Assembly (NCBI GenBank): GCA_013314795.1
Contig: JABUEZ010000055.1
Location: forward strand, 1 to 10,245
From: Candidatus Profundicultor aquiphilus
GTDB lineage: Bacteria; Atribacterota; Atribacteria; Atribacterales; Caldatribacteriaceae
DNA length: 10,245 bases
Reading direction: 5' to 3'
The position numbers and the translations under genes were made by a program. Every line of letters begins with the position of its first letter. The first letter of the stretch is position 1. The notes below the pieces were generated by a model. The model was given only the letters and a program-made list of their open reading frames with translations, ran no database searches and was not told the origin of the DNA. Below, in pieces: positions 1 through 6,374 of this stretch.

Positions 1-862
1 CCAGAACCGTTCCCAGAACCGTTCCACTCCCACCGGTGAGTTTCGCTCCTCCGAGTACCGCCGCAGCGATGATGCTCAATTCCTGGCCGACGAGGGAAAT
101 AGGGTTCAGAGAGCGCACCTCTGCGGCGTAGACAATTCCCATCATCCCCGCCAGAAACCCGATGTAGGAATAGGCGAAGTACCGTAAAGAGGCAATGTTG
201 AGACCCGCACGTTGTGCGGCCACCGGGCTACTCCCCAGCGCATAGATACTTCGCCCCAGGAGGGTATAATTCAGGATAAACCAGGTTAGGAAAACAGCGA
301 TTGCTACGGGGATGAGAAAGGGTGTCAAGCCCGCTGCACCCCCTGAAGCTAAGGGAATGGCAAAAAGAGGACGGGTTCCAAAGCGAACAATGGTCTTGGG
401 CATCTGGGCAACGGGGATGAACTTGGTGCCGAATACCACCGATAAAACCCCGATAAAAATATTCTGGGTTCCCAGAGTCACAATGAGCGGCCGAAGCCGA
501 AACCGATGCACGAGAACCCCGTTCAGTAAACCCAGAATAAGGCCAATCGCGGCCGACATCAAGAAGGCCAAAAGAAGATGATCCACTTTGTAGGCCAGCA
601 TAAAGCGGATGGTGGTATAGCCGCTAAAGATGGCAATAGCAGTAAAGGAAACGTCGATTCCCCCAGAAATGAGCACCACCAGAATTCCCATGGCCAGAAT
701 CATCATCCCGGCACTGCTTTTCACCACGTCAAAGATATTTTCCAGCGATAAAAACACCGGATTTACCAGCGTCACAAAAGCACAGTAGGCCACGAGAATG
801 AAAAGAAGCACCGTTTCCTGTTTTTTCAGCGCCTTTTGGAGAGAAAACCGCTTTCCTTCCAC
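1..862 (-). CDS. CUT2-type sugar ABC transporter permease (RbsC/RhaP-like), C-terminus cut by window edge
   Basis: Inner-membrane permease of a CUT2-class sugar importer, forming the translocation channel with the ATPase encoded just upstream. I translated it directly: an uninterrupted frame of 287 codons from a GTG at 862-860 to the window edge. The N-terminus reads VEGKRFSLQKAL, followed by several hydrophobic segments. RbsC-family landmarks are visible: ILVVLISGGIDVS in the first third, LNGVLVHRFRLRPLIVTLGT in the middle, and LGRSIYALGSSPVAAQRAG before a late stretch IIAAAVLGGAKLTGGSGTVL. Family members are about 310-330 residues, so only some 25-40 residues are missing. The start is set by the ATPase stop codon one base upstream and by GGAAGG about 9 bases before the GTG, implying translational coupling. 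It is the third gene of the operon. The sugar cannot be read from the sequence. Confidence 0.93.
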   Translation of the reverse strand, partial: MEGKRFSLQKALKKQETVLLFILVAYCAFVTLVNPVFLSLENIFDVVKSSAGMMILAMGILVVLISGGIDVSFTAIAIFSGYTTIRFMLAYKVDHLLLAFLMSAAIGLILGLLNGVLVHRFRLRPLIVTLGTQNIFIGVLSVVFGTKFIPVAQMPKTIVRFGTRPLFAIPLASGGAAGLTPFLIPVAIAVFLTWFILNYTLLGRSIYALGSSPVAAQRAGLNIASLRYFAYSYIGFLAGMMGIVYAAEVRSLNPISLVGQELSIIAAAVLGGAKLTGGSGTVLGTVL

Positions 863-863
863 C

Positions 864-2363
864 TTATGATGCCCTTCCTTCTACAAGATCGCGCAACGCT
901 GTTTCGCTAGTATCCCGCGTATCGAGAATTTTTACCACCTTCCCCTCTCGCATCACCACCACACGGTTACAGTTGTGGTAAATCTCCGAAACTTCATCGG
1001 AAATAAGCAGCACCGCAATGCCACTCCGTGCCAGGTTCTGGATGATGTCATAGATTTCTGCCTTCGACCCCACATCGATTCCCACGGTGGGGCTGTCGAG
1101 GATGAAAAGTTTGGGGTTGGTGGCCAGCCATTTCCCCAGCACCACCCGCTGCTGGTTTCCACCCGATAAAGCTTCTGCCACGGTGAAAAGAGACGGGGCC
1201 TTGATGTGGAGTTCTTCAAAGACCCGCTGACTTTCTTCCTGAGCTCTCAGGAAATCGATGGCCAGAAAACGCCGCAATCGCTCCAGAATCGAAGAAATAA
1301 GGTTCTCCATAATCGGTTTGGTCCGGAAAAGACCCTGGGTATGGCGGTCTTCGGGTAAAAGCACGATCCCCATTTCCCGGGCCTGGGCCGGGCTTTCGAT
1401 GACCACCTGTTTTCCCTGGTAGAGGATTTCCCCGGAATGGGGTCGATTGAGACCAAAAAGGGAAAGGGCCAGTTCCGTGCGACCCGACCCCAAGGGTCCG
1501 ATGAGGCCCACGATTTCCCCTTCTCGAACGCAGAAGGAAACATCCTCAAAGTGGGGTTCCCGCGAGAGATTCCGCAATTCCAGAACACACGGGCGTTCTC
1601 GCTCCTGCAGTGTAAACTGTTTATATTGAATCTCTCGCCCCGTCATATAAAACGACAACTTTCTCTCATCAAGCTCCTGGGGCTTGAAATCCCCAATTTT
1701 CACCCCGTCGCGAAGCACCGTAATGACGTCGGCAACGCGAAAGACCTCATCCAATTTATGGCTCACAAAGATGGAAGCAATTCCCCGTTCCTTCAATTCC
1801 ATAATGGTCTCAAGCAGAGTATCGATTTCCTTCTGAGTCAAAGCCGTGGTCGGTTCGTCAAAGACCAGGAGTCGAGCATCGAGAACCAGGGCTCGGGCAA
1901 TAGCCACGATTTGGCGCTGGCTCATGGATAAGTTACTGACCCGCTCATCAAGGTCAATGGTAACCCCCAGCCGTTTGAGTTCCTCCTCAGCCTGCCTCAG
2001 GTACTCTTTCCGGTTTACCATCCAGCCGGACCGCTCTACCAGCCAGTTGAACATCACGTTTTCCCCCACGGTGAGATCCGGAAAGAGAGAAAGGTCCTGA
2101 TAGATAACCTGAATCCCCTCTTTCATGGCCTGGGGAACAGTGAGACTCCGGTAGGAATTCCCATTCACGGCAATGGTTCCACTGTCTGGTGAATCGGCCC
2201 CGGAAATGATGCGGATAAGGGTGGACTTCCCCGAACCGTTTTCTCCCACCAGACAATGGATTCCCCCCTGGTGCACCTCCATACTCACGTCTTTCAGGGC
2301 CTGGACACCAGGGAAGGTCTTGTTGATGTGTTCGAGCTTTAAAATGACCCGGGGTTCAGCCAT
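864..2363 (-). CDS. CUT2-type sugar ABC transporter ATP-binding protein (RbsA/RhaT/MglA family)
   Basis: Cytoplasmic ATPase with two fused nucleotide-binding domains, powering sugar uptake through the permease encoded next. The 499 residues match the family's usual length of about 500. N-terminal domain: Walker A GENGSGKST (40-48), Q-loop Q89, signature LSMSQRQ (145-151), Walker B LLVFDEP (165-171) and H-loop H202. C-terminal domain: a Walker-A-like GPLGSGRTE (289-297) with Arg in place of the catalytic Lys, a canonical signature LSGGNQQ (399-405), and Walker B LFILDSP (419-425) with Ser replacing the catalytic Glu. The switch His is also lost (ISDEVSE). Degenerate second sites are known in this family; here one composite site should do most of the hydrolysis. 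The ATG is preceded by AAGGAG at 5-base spacing. It lies 67 bases after the binding-protein gene and 1 base before the permease. Confidence 0.96.
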   Translation of the reverse strand: MAEPRVILKLEHINKTFPGVQALKDVSMEVHQGGIHCLVGENGSGKSTLIRIISGADSPDSGTIAVNGNSYRSLTVPQAMKEGIQVIYQDLSLFPDLTVGENVMFNWLVERSGWMVNRKEYLRQAEEELKRLGVTIDLDERVSNLSMSQRQIVAIARALVLDARLLVFDEPTTALTQKEIDTLLETIMELKERGIASIFVSHKLDEVFRVADVITVLRDGVKIGDFKPQELDERKLSFYMTGREIQYKQFTLQERERPCVLELRNLSREPHFEDVSFCVREGEIVGLIGPLGSGRTELALSLFGLNRPHSGEILYQGKQVVIESPAQAREMGIVLLPEDRHTQGLFRTKPIMENLISSILERLRRFLAIDFLRAQEESQRVFEELHIKAPSLFTVAEALSGGNQQRVVLGKWLATNPKLFILDSPTVGIDVGSKAEIYDIIQNLARSGIAVLLISDEVSEIYHNCNRVVVMREGKVVKILDTRDTSETALRDLVEGRAS

Positions 2364-2380
2364 CTTGACTCCTTAAAATG

Positions 2381-2410
2381 CCCCAGCCCCAGAATGTACC
2401 GGAGCTGGGG
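2381..2410 (-). promoter_or_regulatory. Intergenic stem-loop between binding-protein and ATPase genes
   Basis: Read in the operon direction, CCCCAGC is followed 16 bases later by GCTGGGG (7-bp stem). Because the right side is a tandem CTGGGG-CTGGGG, the left arm can instead pair with the first copy (6 bp, 12-base loop). The element lies in the 67-base gap after the binding-protein stop and before the ATPase ribosome binding site AAGGAG. There is a short TTTT after the hairpin, too weak to call a full terminator. Likely roles, by analogy with other sugar operons, are partial attenuation or 3'-end protection of the binding-protein mRNA. Confidence 0.6.
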
Positions 2411-2430
2411 TACGTCACACCACCACAGAT

Positions 2431-3432
2431 TTAGAATGGATACTGATCCACGTTGTCTTTGGTCAGTACAAGCGGTGCATTCCCGTAGATGACACCATCT
2501 TCGGTAACCGTCACACTTTCATAACCGGTTTTGCCCAAATTCATCCCGGTCTGAATGGGTTCACCCTTTAAAATCTTGTAGGCAATCATGGCGCAGACAT
2601 AGCCAGCATCAAACGGCCGCCAGCACTGACCCTGACGGAGGGCCCCAGACTCAAGGTATGCTTTCCCCGTAGAAGGAAGGGAGAGCCCCACCACAGCGAT
2701 TTTATTCTGTAACCCCAGTTCTTCCACTGCCTGGGCCTGCATGATGGTCGAAGACACAGAGCACCCAAACATACCCTTAATGTTGGGATAAGCGCGCAGC
2801 AGTTCTTTTGCTTTCTGGTAGGCGGTCTGCTCGGTGTTAAAATCCTCCACCGGTTCCTTGAGAACAAACTTCATGTTGGGATATTTCTCTTCCACGTATT
2901 TCCGCCCGGCTTCGTACCACTGCATGTGGGTTTGCATGGTTAATGCTCCCACCATTCCCACGTACTCCCCTTCGTAGTTCATTTCCTTGGCCAGGGTTTC
3001 AAACATGAGCACCCCGAAATCCTCGTTCCGGAAGGCCTCCATGTCGTAATCCACAATTCCCTTCAACTCTTCCGCCTCATGGCTGATCACCACAATACCG
3101 GCAGCTTTGGCCTTCTGAATCACCGGGATCATGGCCTTGGGGTCATTGGGAACCACAAGAATGGCATCCACACCCTTGGCAATCAAATCCTCAAACATTT
3201 GCACCTGCTTGGCCGGATCTCCCCCTTCCGGGGCAATCTGGTAAGCCGTAACATCAGGATGTTCTTTTCCAAACGCTTCCACTCCAGCCCGCATATCGTC
3301 AAACCAGGCAATTCCCTCATGTTTGGCCACCATGACAATTTCGTACTTCTTCTCCTGAGCAAAAAGCGAGGTGCCCAGGGCCAGAACAAGAAGGAGCGCC
3401 AGAACCACTCCCAACCAGGATACCTTTTTCAT
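2431..3432 (-). CDS. Periplasmic sugar-binding protein of a CUT2 ABC transporter (RhaS/LsrB-like, Peripla_BP_4 fold)
   Basis: Extracytoplasmic receptor that captures a sugar and delivers it to the permease. The protein has 333 residues. It starts with a signal peptide (MKKVSW, a hydrophobic run at about 7-24, and a likely cut after SLFA) with no lipobox Cys, so it should be a soluble periplasmic protein. The mature part follows the type-1 periplasmic-binding-protein pattern: EIVMVAKHEGIAWFDDM at the first strand and helix, ILVVPNDPKAMIPVIQKA, VGMVGALTMQTHMQWYEAG, IKGMFGCSVSSTIMQAQAV, IAVVGLSLPS and a C-terminus VLTKDNVDQYPF. The last two resemble RhaS and LsrB. Residues used by LsrB for AI-2 (the DSD and TDQNQW regions) are different here (SHEAEE, THMQW), so AI-2 is unlikely and the ligand is unassigned. 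First gene of the operon, behind a clear promoter; the RBS is GTAGGAG close to the ATG. Confidence 0.93.
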   Translation of the reverse strand: MKKVSWLGVVLALLLVLALGTSLFAQEKKYEIVMVAKHEGIAWFDDMRAGVEAFGKEHPDVTAYQIAPEGGDPAKQVQMFEDLIAKGVDAILVVPNDPKAMIPVIQKAKAAGIVVISHEAEELKGIVDYDMEAFRNEDFGVLMFETLAKEMNYEGEYVGMVGALTMQTHMQWYEAGRKYVEEKYPNMKFVLKEPVEDFNTEQTAYQKAKELLRAYPNIKGMFGCSVSSTIMQAQAVEELGLQNKIAVVGLSLPSTGKAYLESGALRQGQCWRPFDAGYVCAMIAYKILKGEPIQTGMNLGKTGYESVTVTEDGVIYGNAPLVLTKDNVDQYPF

Positions 3433-3447
3433 TCTCCTACCCCCTCT

Positions 3448-3472
3448 TCGGCACGTTTTGGAAATATGCCGA
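3448..3472 (-). promoter_or_regulatory. Inverted repeat in the leader of the sugar operon
   Basis: TCGGCA (3448-3453) and TGCCGA (3467-3472) are perfect inverted copies separated by 13 bases. They lie between the predicted transcription start (about 3480) and the RBS of the binding-protein gene. It could be a repressor operator just downstream of the promoter or a small leader hairpin; the sequence alone does not decide. Confidence 0.45.
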
Positions 3473-3486
3473 GGTATTTGTGAACC

Positions 3487-3515
3487 ATGCTACCGGATGC
3501 AGGCACCATTGTCAA
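3487..3515 (-). promoter_or_regulatory. Sigma-70-type promoter of the CUT2 sugar operon
   Basis: On the minus strand a perfect -35 box TTGACA (3515-3510) is followed after exactly 17 bases by TAGCAT (3492-3487), 4/6 to TATAAT. The predicted start is near 3480, giving a leader of about 48 bases before the binding-protein ATG. Confidence 0.72.
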
Positions 3516-3742
3516 TAGTTTTGTAACAAAGTATCATGGGTATTTGCTCAAAAGTCATCGCAGGTTTTCCCAGGTTCACTCGAGTGCCCTTTTCAATGAA
3601 TAACCTTGGCTCTGGGTAACGCATAACAAGAAAGAGATAGGGTTTCACCGACAGAGTAAAGACCGGATAGTGTCAAGTAAAGTATGCAAAAGGGGTAATT
3701 TGACCTTCCCCAAATTTCGTGGAGGTAAAAAAGGAGAGGATA

Positions 3743-3829
3743 ATGAATAGGGCACCAGAAAATGGAAAGAAAGAATTACAGTTAAGCGTTCAAACTGGAA
3801 TTTTTTACTCATTATTTGGCAGAATTTAG
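3743..3829 (+). CDS. Possible 28-residue small protein, unrecognised
   Basis: A short frame starting MNRAPENGKK and ending YSLFGRI, preceded by a good Shine-Dalgarno AAGGAGAGG a few bases before the ATG. Only the RBS and its purine-rich setting favour it. There is no homology I can recall, no signal peptide, and no convincing promoter beside it. A single extra T in the T6 run at 3801-3806 would change its end to a hydrophobic FLLIIWQNLVE, so it might be a decayed or mis-sequenced longer frame. It may also simply be chance. Confidence 0.18.
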   Translation: MNRAPENGKKELQLSVQTGIFYSLFGRI

Positions 3830-3901
3830 TAGAGTAAGTGGTCCTGGCACAGCTTGAGAGCGTCTTCGTATAGGAGAAAAGCTCGTTAACAAGGGAAAAG
3901 G

Positions 3902-3928
3902 GGTTCTCAAGGAGAACCACGGATCCGT
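3902..3928. repeat. Two adjacent palindromes in the spacer
   Basis: GGTTCTCAAGGAGAACC (3902-3918) has perfect 7-bp arms around a 3-base centre. It is directly followed by the 10-bp perfect palindrome ACGGATCCGT (3919-3928). They stand 215 bases upstream of the nearest strong RBS (before 4143). No T-run follows, so this is not an intrinsic terminator. The GTTC-N7-GAAC core is faintly reminiscent of SOS-type operators but does not match a LexA box I know. Confidence 0.4.
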
Positions 3929-4142
3929 TCTGGGGGTAATCTGAGCAAAGAAGAAGTCTCTGTCCATCACTGGAAAAGAACCGGAAGCGGATTACTAAAG
4001 CGTGAGAGATCATAAAACAAACCCTTGGCCAACCTCCTCTCTGCCTATCTTTCCCAGTGTCCCCTGGGATAGGAGAGTCAGTGGACATTCCGTCAACAAC
4101 TTCCATCCCAAAAACCCTTATAAGCCCTTCCCTGGAGGAACG

Positions 4143-4390
4143 ATGACAAAAGAAAAGATGCTCCAGGGGATTTCTCTGCCCTCCTCCAGTGCGGGAAGGA
4201 CCAGCAGCGGAAAAGTGATTCTGTAGAACAAAAGCATGGTTTCTCTGGTGAGAAAAAGAGCATCATGACAAATTCACCTTCAGAACTCGTTCTTGACCAA
4301 TACTGTGGCGTAGCGTACACTTCATGGTGTGGTGGTGTTTATGGAAAAAAGGGTTGTCCGAGGCACCCTGGTCCTTGCTCCCCAAAATGA
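4143..4390 (+). pseudogene. Possible frameshifted small Cys-containing protein upstream of the radical SAM gene
   Basis: An ATG at 4143 has the best RBS of the region (TGGAGGAACG just before it). As sequenced, the frame stops after 27 residues (MTKEKMLQGIS to GKVIL, stop 4224-4226). Adding one G to the G4 run at 4166-4169 would open a frame of 82 residues. That frame ends with a four-Cys tail (YCG, WCGG, GCPRH, PCSP) at a TGA (4388-4390) overlapping an ATG at 4387 as ATGA, the classic coupled stop/start. An independent ATG at 4265 lies in the same second frame and gives 41 residues. I do not recognise the product, and the composition is polar and unconvincing. The idea rests on RBS, overlap geometry and the neighbouring gene's one-base losses; it may be chance. 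Confidence 0.2.
4293..4321 (+). promoter_or_regulatory. Candidate promoter for the radical SAM / DUF4130 pair
   Basis: TTGACC (5/6 to the -35 consensus) at 4293-4298 and TACACT (4/6 to the -10) at 4316-4321, with a 17-base spacer. The predicted start is near 4328. It lies 20 bases before the ATG at 4341 and 66 before the alternative ATG at 4387. It falls inside the doubtful small frame described for 4143-4390, so both need not be real. Confidence 0.45.
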
Positions 4391-5601
4391 CCTCTTGAGC
4401 AAGCTTTCCGTGCTGGCGATGGCGGCACGATATGACAATTCCTGTAGTAGCTCCGGAGGAAAAAGAGAGACCCATCCTTATGGGTTGGGGAATTCCCGCT
4501 TAAGCGGAATATGCCATACCTTTTCGGCCGATGGGCGGTGCGTATCGCTTTTGAAAATCCTCATGACTAATTCCTGTACCAACGACTGTAAATACTGCGT
4601 GAATAGAGTTTCCAACGACATCCCCCGAGCAGTGCTCACACCTGAGGAAATTGCCATGCTGACGGTGGAATTCTATCGTCGAAACTACATCGAAGGCCTT
4701 TTCCTGAGTTCGGGGATAGACCGCCATCCCGATGAAACTATGGAACGGATGGTGCAGGCAGTCAAAATTTTGCGCCATCGATACCGATTTCATGGTACAT
4801 TCACCTTAAGCTCATCCCGGGGGCTTCGCGGGAGCTTGTCGAAGAGGCCTTTCTCCTGGCCGACCGGGTAAGTGCCAATATCGAGTTCCCCACGGAAGTT
4901 TCCCTACGACAACTGAGCCCTCAAAAAAGCTGGTCGAACTCCAGCGTCCCCTGCATATCGTCCGGGAAATTTACACCGAGCGCAATCGCAAGGCTCCGGC
5001 GGCCACGCAGGTTATCGTGGGAGCGACACCGGATACGGACAAAACCATGCTCCACTTCGCCGAAACCCTCTATCGGGAACAATACGTCCGGCGAGTCTAC
5101 TATTCCGCTTATATTCCGGTCAACCAGGATGATGACCTTCCTGCTTTAAGCGAACCACCGTTTTTGCGGGAACACCGGCTCTATCAGGCAGACTGGCTGC
5201 TCCGGTTTTACGGGTTCAGCACGGGCGAACTGTTCGAAGAAGGGGAATATCTTCCCCTCGATACGGATCCCAAAATGGCCTGGGCCCTGCGACATCCAGA
5301 GTTTTTCCCAGTTGAAGCCACCACTGCCTGCTACCAGGAACTCATCAGGGTTCCGGGAATTGGCCCGGTTTCGGGAAAGCGAATTCTTCAGGCCCGTCGG
5401 TATGGAGTGCTGTCGGAAGAGGTATTGAAAAAGCTCGGGGTGGTTCTCAAAAGAGCGCGGTACTTCCTCACCTTGCAGGGGAAGCCCCTGGTCAAATTAT
5501 CCGGTTCGCGAAAAAAAGCCCTGGAAATGCGGCAAGTTTCTCTTTTCCCAGAATTTACGGAAGTGCCACATGTCGGTTGTGGTCTACGACGGGACATTTG
5601 A
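4341..5601 (+). pseudogene. Radical SAM protein linked to UDG-family DNA metabolism (TIGR03916-like), broken by two frameshifts
   Basis: Putative DNA modification or repair radical SAM enzyme; its reaction is not established. Three consecutive frames together give about 420 residues, near the family length. Frame A (from 4341) has the conserved NSCSSSGG, GICHTFSADGRC and the cluster motif CTNDCKYC (Cys 79, 83, 86; CxxxCxxC), then RRNYIEGLFLSSG. Frame B (about 4802-4929) continues HLKLIPGASRELVEEAFLLA and ANIEFPTE. Frame C (to 5601) has QVIVGATPDTDK, RRVYYSAYIPVN, ENRLYQADW-like EHRLYQADWLLRFYGF, and a helix-hairpin-helix IRVPGIGPVSGKRILQARRY that should bind DNA. Each junction is repaired by one added base: near 4801 (TTC ACC to TTC CAC), and in the A-run 4923-4928 (A6 to A7). 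The start is uncertain: ATG 4341 is in frame with a weak RBS; ATG 4387 would need a third added base near 4393. Decay or assembly error are both possible. Confidence 0.88.
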
Positions 5602-6343
5602 AGGCTTTCTGACCCTCCTTGCCGTCCTTTTTCCAGAGGAACGATCCCTGGAAGGGCTGCGAATAGAGAATGAACGGCTTGCGCCACGGGAAAGCGACCT
5701 CTTTGCCGAGCACATTATCACCCAGCCCGAACTGGCCAGAGCTTTCTACGGACAACTCAGGAAAACCATCCCCCGGGAAGTTTTCCAGAAGTTACCCCTT
5801 TTTTACCTCTGTGATCAGGCCCGGGTGGAAATTCCGCTTATCCGAGTTCTCAGAGCAAGCACCAAACGGCCTTCAATCTGGAAAGACCTGACCAATGAAC
5901 ACAATATGCACCTTTACCGAGCCGAACGGGCGTTTCATCGAGAAAGACACCGCTGGCTGGGGCTTTTACGGTTTGTGGAACTTGAAAATCGCCTCCTTTT
6001 TGCCCGCTTTGAACCCTCCCTGAATGTACTTCCTCAGCTCTCTCAGCATTTCACTCGCCGCTTTCCCAACGAAAACTTCCTCATTTTTGACTCTCGGCGC
6101 AAACTCCTCTTTTCCTTTCAGCATCAGCGGGGAACCCTCCTCTGGGTGGACGATCTGAAGCTCAGCAAATCCCCCGGGGAAGACCCGTTTGCCCGACTCT
6201 GGCAAACCTATTTCACCGAAATCGCCGTTCCCGAGCGCAAAAATTACACCAGACAGCGCGGAAAACTTCCCCTTCGGGTACGGCCATTTCTGACCGAATT
6301 CTGGTCGGAGGGGCCCCTTTCTTTCCTGCAAGACCTCTCCTGA
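5570..6343 (+). CDS. DUF4130 protein, partner of the radical SAM protein (TIGR03915-like probable DNA metabolism protein)
   Basis: Cytoplasmic protein of unknown reaction, regularly encoded beside the radical SAM family above. In some genomes its domain is fused to a uracil-DNA-glycosylase-like domain of the UdgX type. The 257 residues cover the whole family. The opening is MSVVVYDGTFEGFLTLLAVLF. The DUF4130 core is at about 110-230: HNMHLYRAERAFHRERHRWL, GLLRFVELENRLLFARFEPS, LNVLPQLSQHFTRRFPNENF, IFDSRRKLL and WQTYFTEIAVPERKN. No UDG motif is present, so this is the stand-alone form. The ATG has GGAAG 7 bases upstream and overlaps the 3' end of the radical SAM gene by 32 bases, implying co-translation. 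Unlike its partner it is undamaged. Identification of the family is firm, function is not. Confidence 0.92.
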   Translation: MSVVVYDGTFEGFLTLLAVLFPEERSLEGLRIENERLAPRESDLFAEHIITQPELARAFYGQLRKTIPREVFQKLPLFYLCDQARVEIPLIRVLRASTKRPSIWKDLTNEHNMHLYRAERAFHRERHRWLGLLRFVELENRLLFARFEPSLNVLPQLSQHFTRRFPNENFLIFDSRRKLLFSFQHQRGTLLWVDDLKLSKSPGEDPFARLWQTYFTEIAVPERKNYTRQRGKLPLRVRPFLTEFWSEGPLSFLQDLS

Positions 6344-6374
6344 GGTGTCCCACCGCCCGAAGAACGGCAAAAAC

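Larger units (their letters stand above)
3516..4142. other. Gene-poor spacer between the sugar operon and the radical SAM region
   Basis: I recognise no conserved protein or RNA gene in these 627 bases. Visible items are a 10-bp palindrome CACTCGAGTG (3577-3586), a tiny reading frame with a good RBS (3743-3829), and a pair of adjacent palindromes (3902-3928). The plus strand is purine-rich from about 3720 to 4010. The long minus-strand frame in this stretch is rich in Ser, Leu and Phe, has no RBS, and looks like the antisense of that purine bias. No tRNA, RNase P, SRP or tmRNA landmarks were seen. The region may be decayed or may hold an unrecognised small RNA. Confidence 0.5.

Noticed and set aside
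1..26. Short direct repeat CCAGAACCGTTC
   Set aside because: It encodes the repeated GTVLGTVL near the permease C-terminus, a normal feature of the family.
312..581. Plus-strand 89-codon frame opposite the sugar permease
   Set aside because: It is antisense to an uninterrupted RbsC-like permease with clear family motifs, and is Arg/Pro/Lys-rich.
3668..3712. Possible insertion-sequence end (GTGTCAAGTAAAGTATGC...)
   Set aside because: It resembles some IS ends by eye, but no inverted partner, target duplication or transposase fragment is present in the window.
3645..4106. A 153-codon minus-strand frame in the spacer
   Set aside because: No RBS at its start codons, a Ser/Leu/Phe-rich composition that mirrors a purine-rich plus strand, and no recognisable motif.
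4494..4507. Perfect palindrome CCGCTTAAGCGG
   Set aside because: It lies within well-conserved codons of the radical SAM gene and needs no regulatory explanation.
4920..4932. Programmed -1 frameshifting at the A6G run of the radical SAM gene
   Set aside because: The run is slippery, but the other break near 4801 has no slippery sequence and the family is not known to use recoding, so simple base loss explains both.
6333..6346. ACCTC-TCCT-GAGGT hairpin at the end of the DUF4130 gene as a terminator
   Set aside because: Only a 5-bp stem with no following T-run on either strand.
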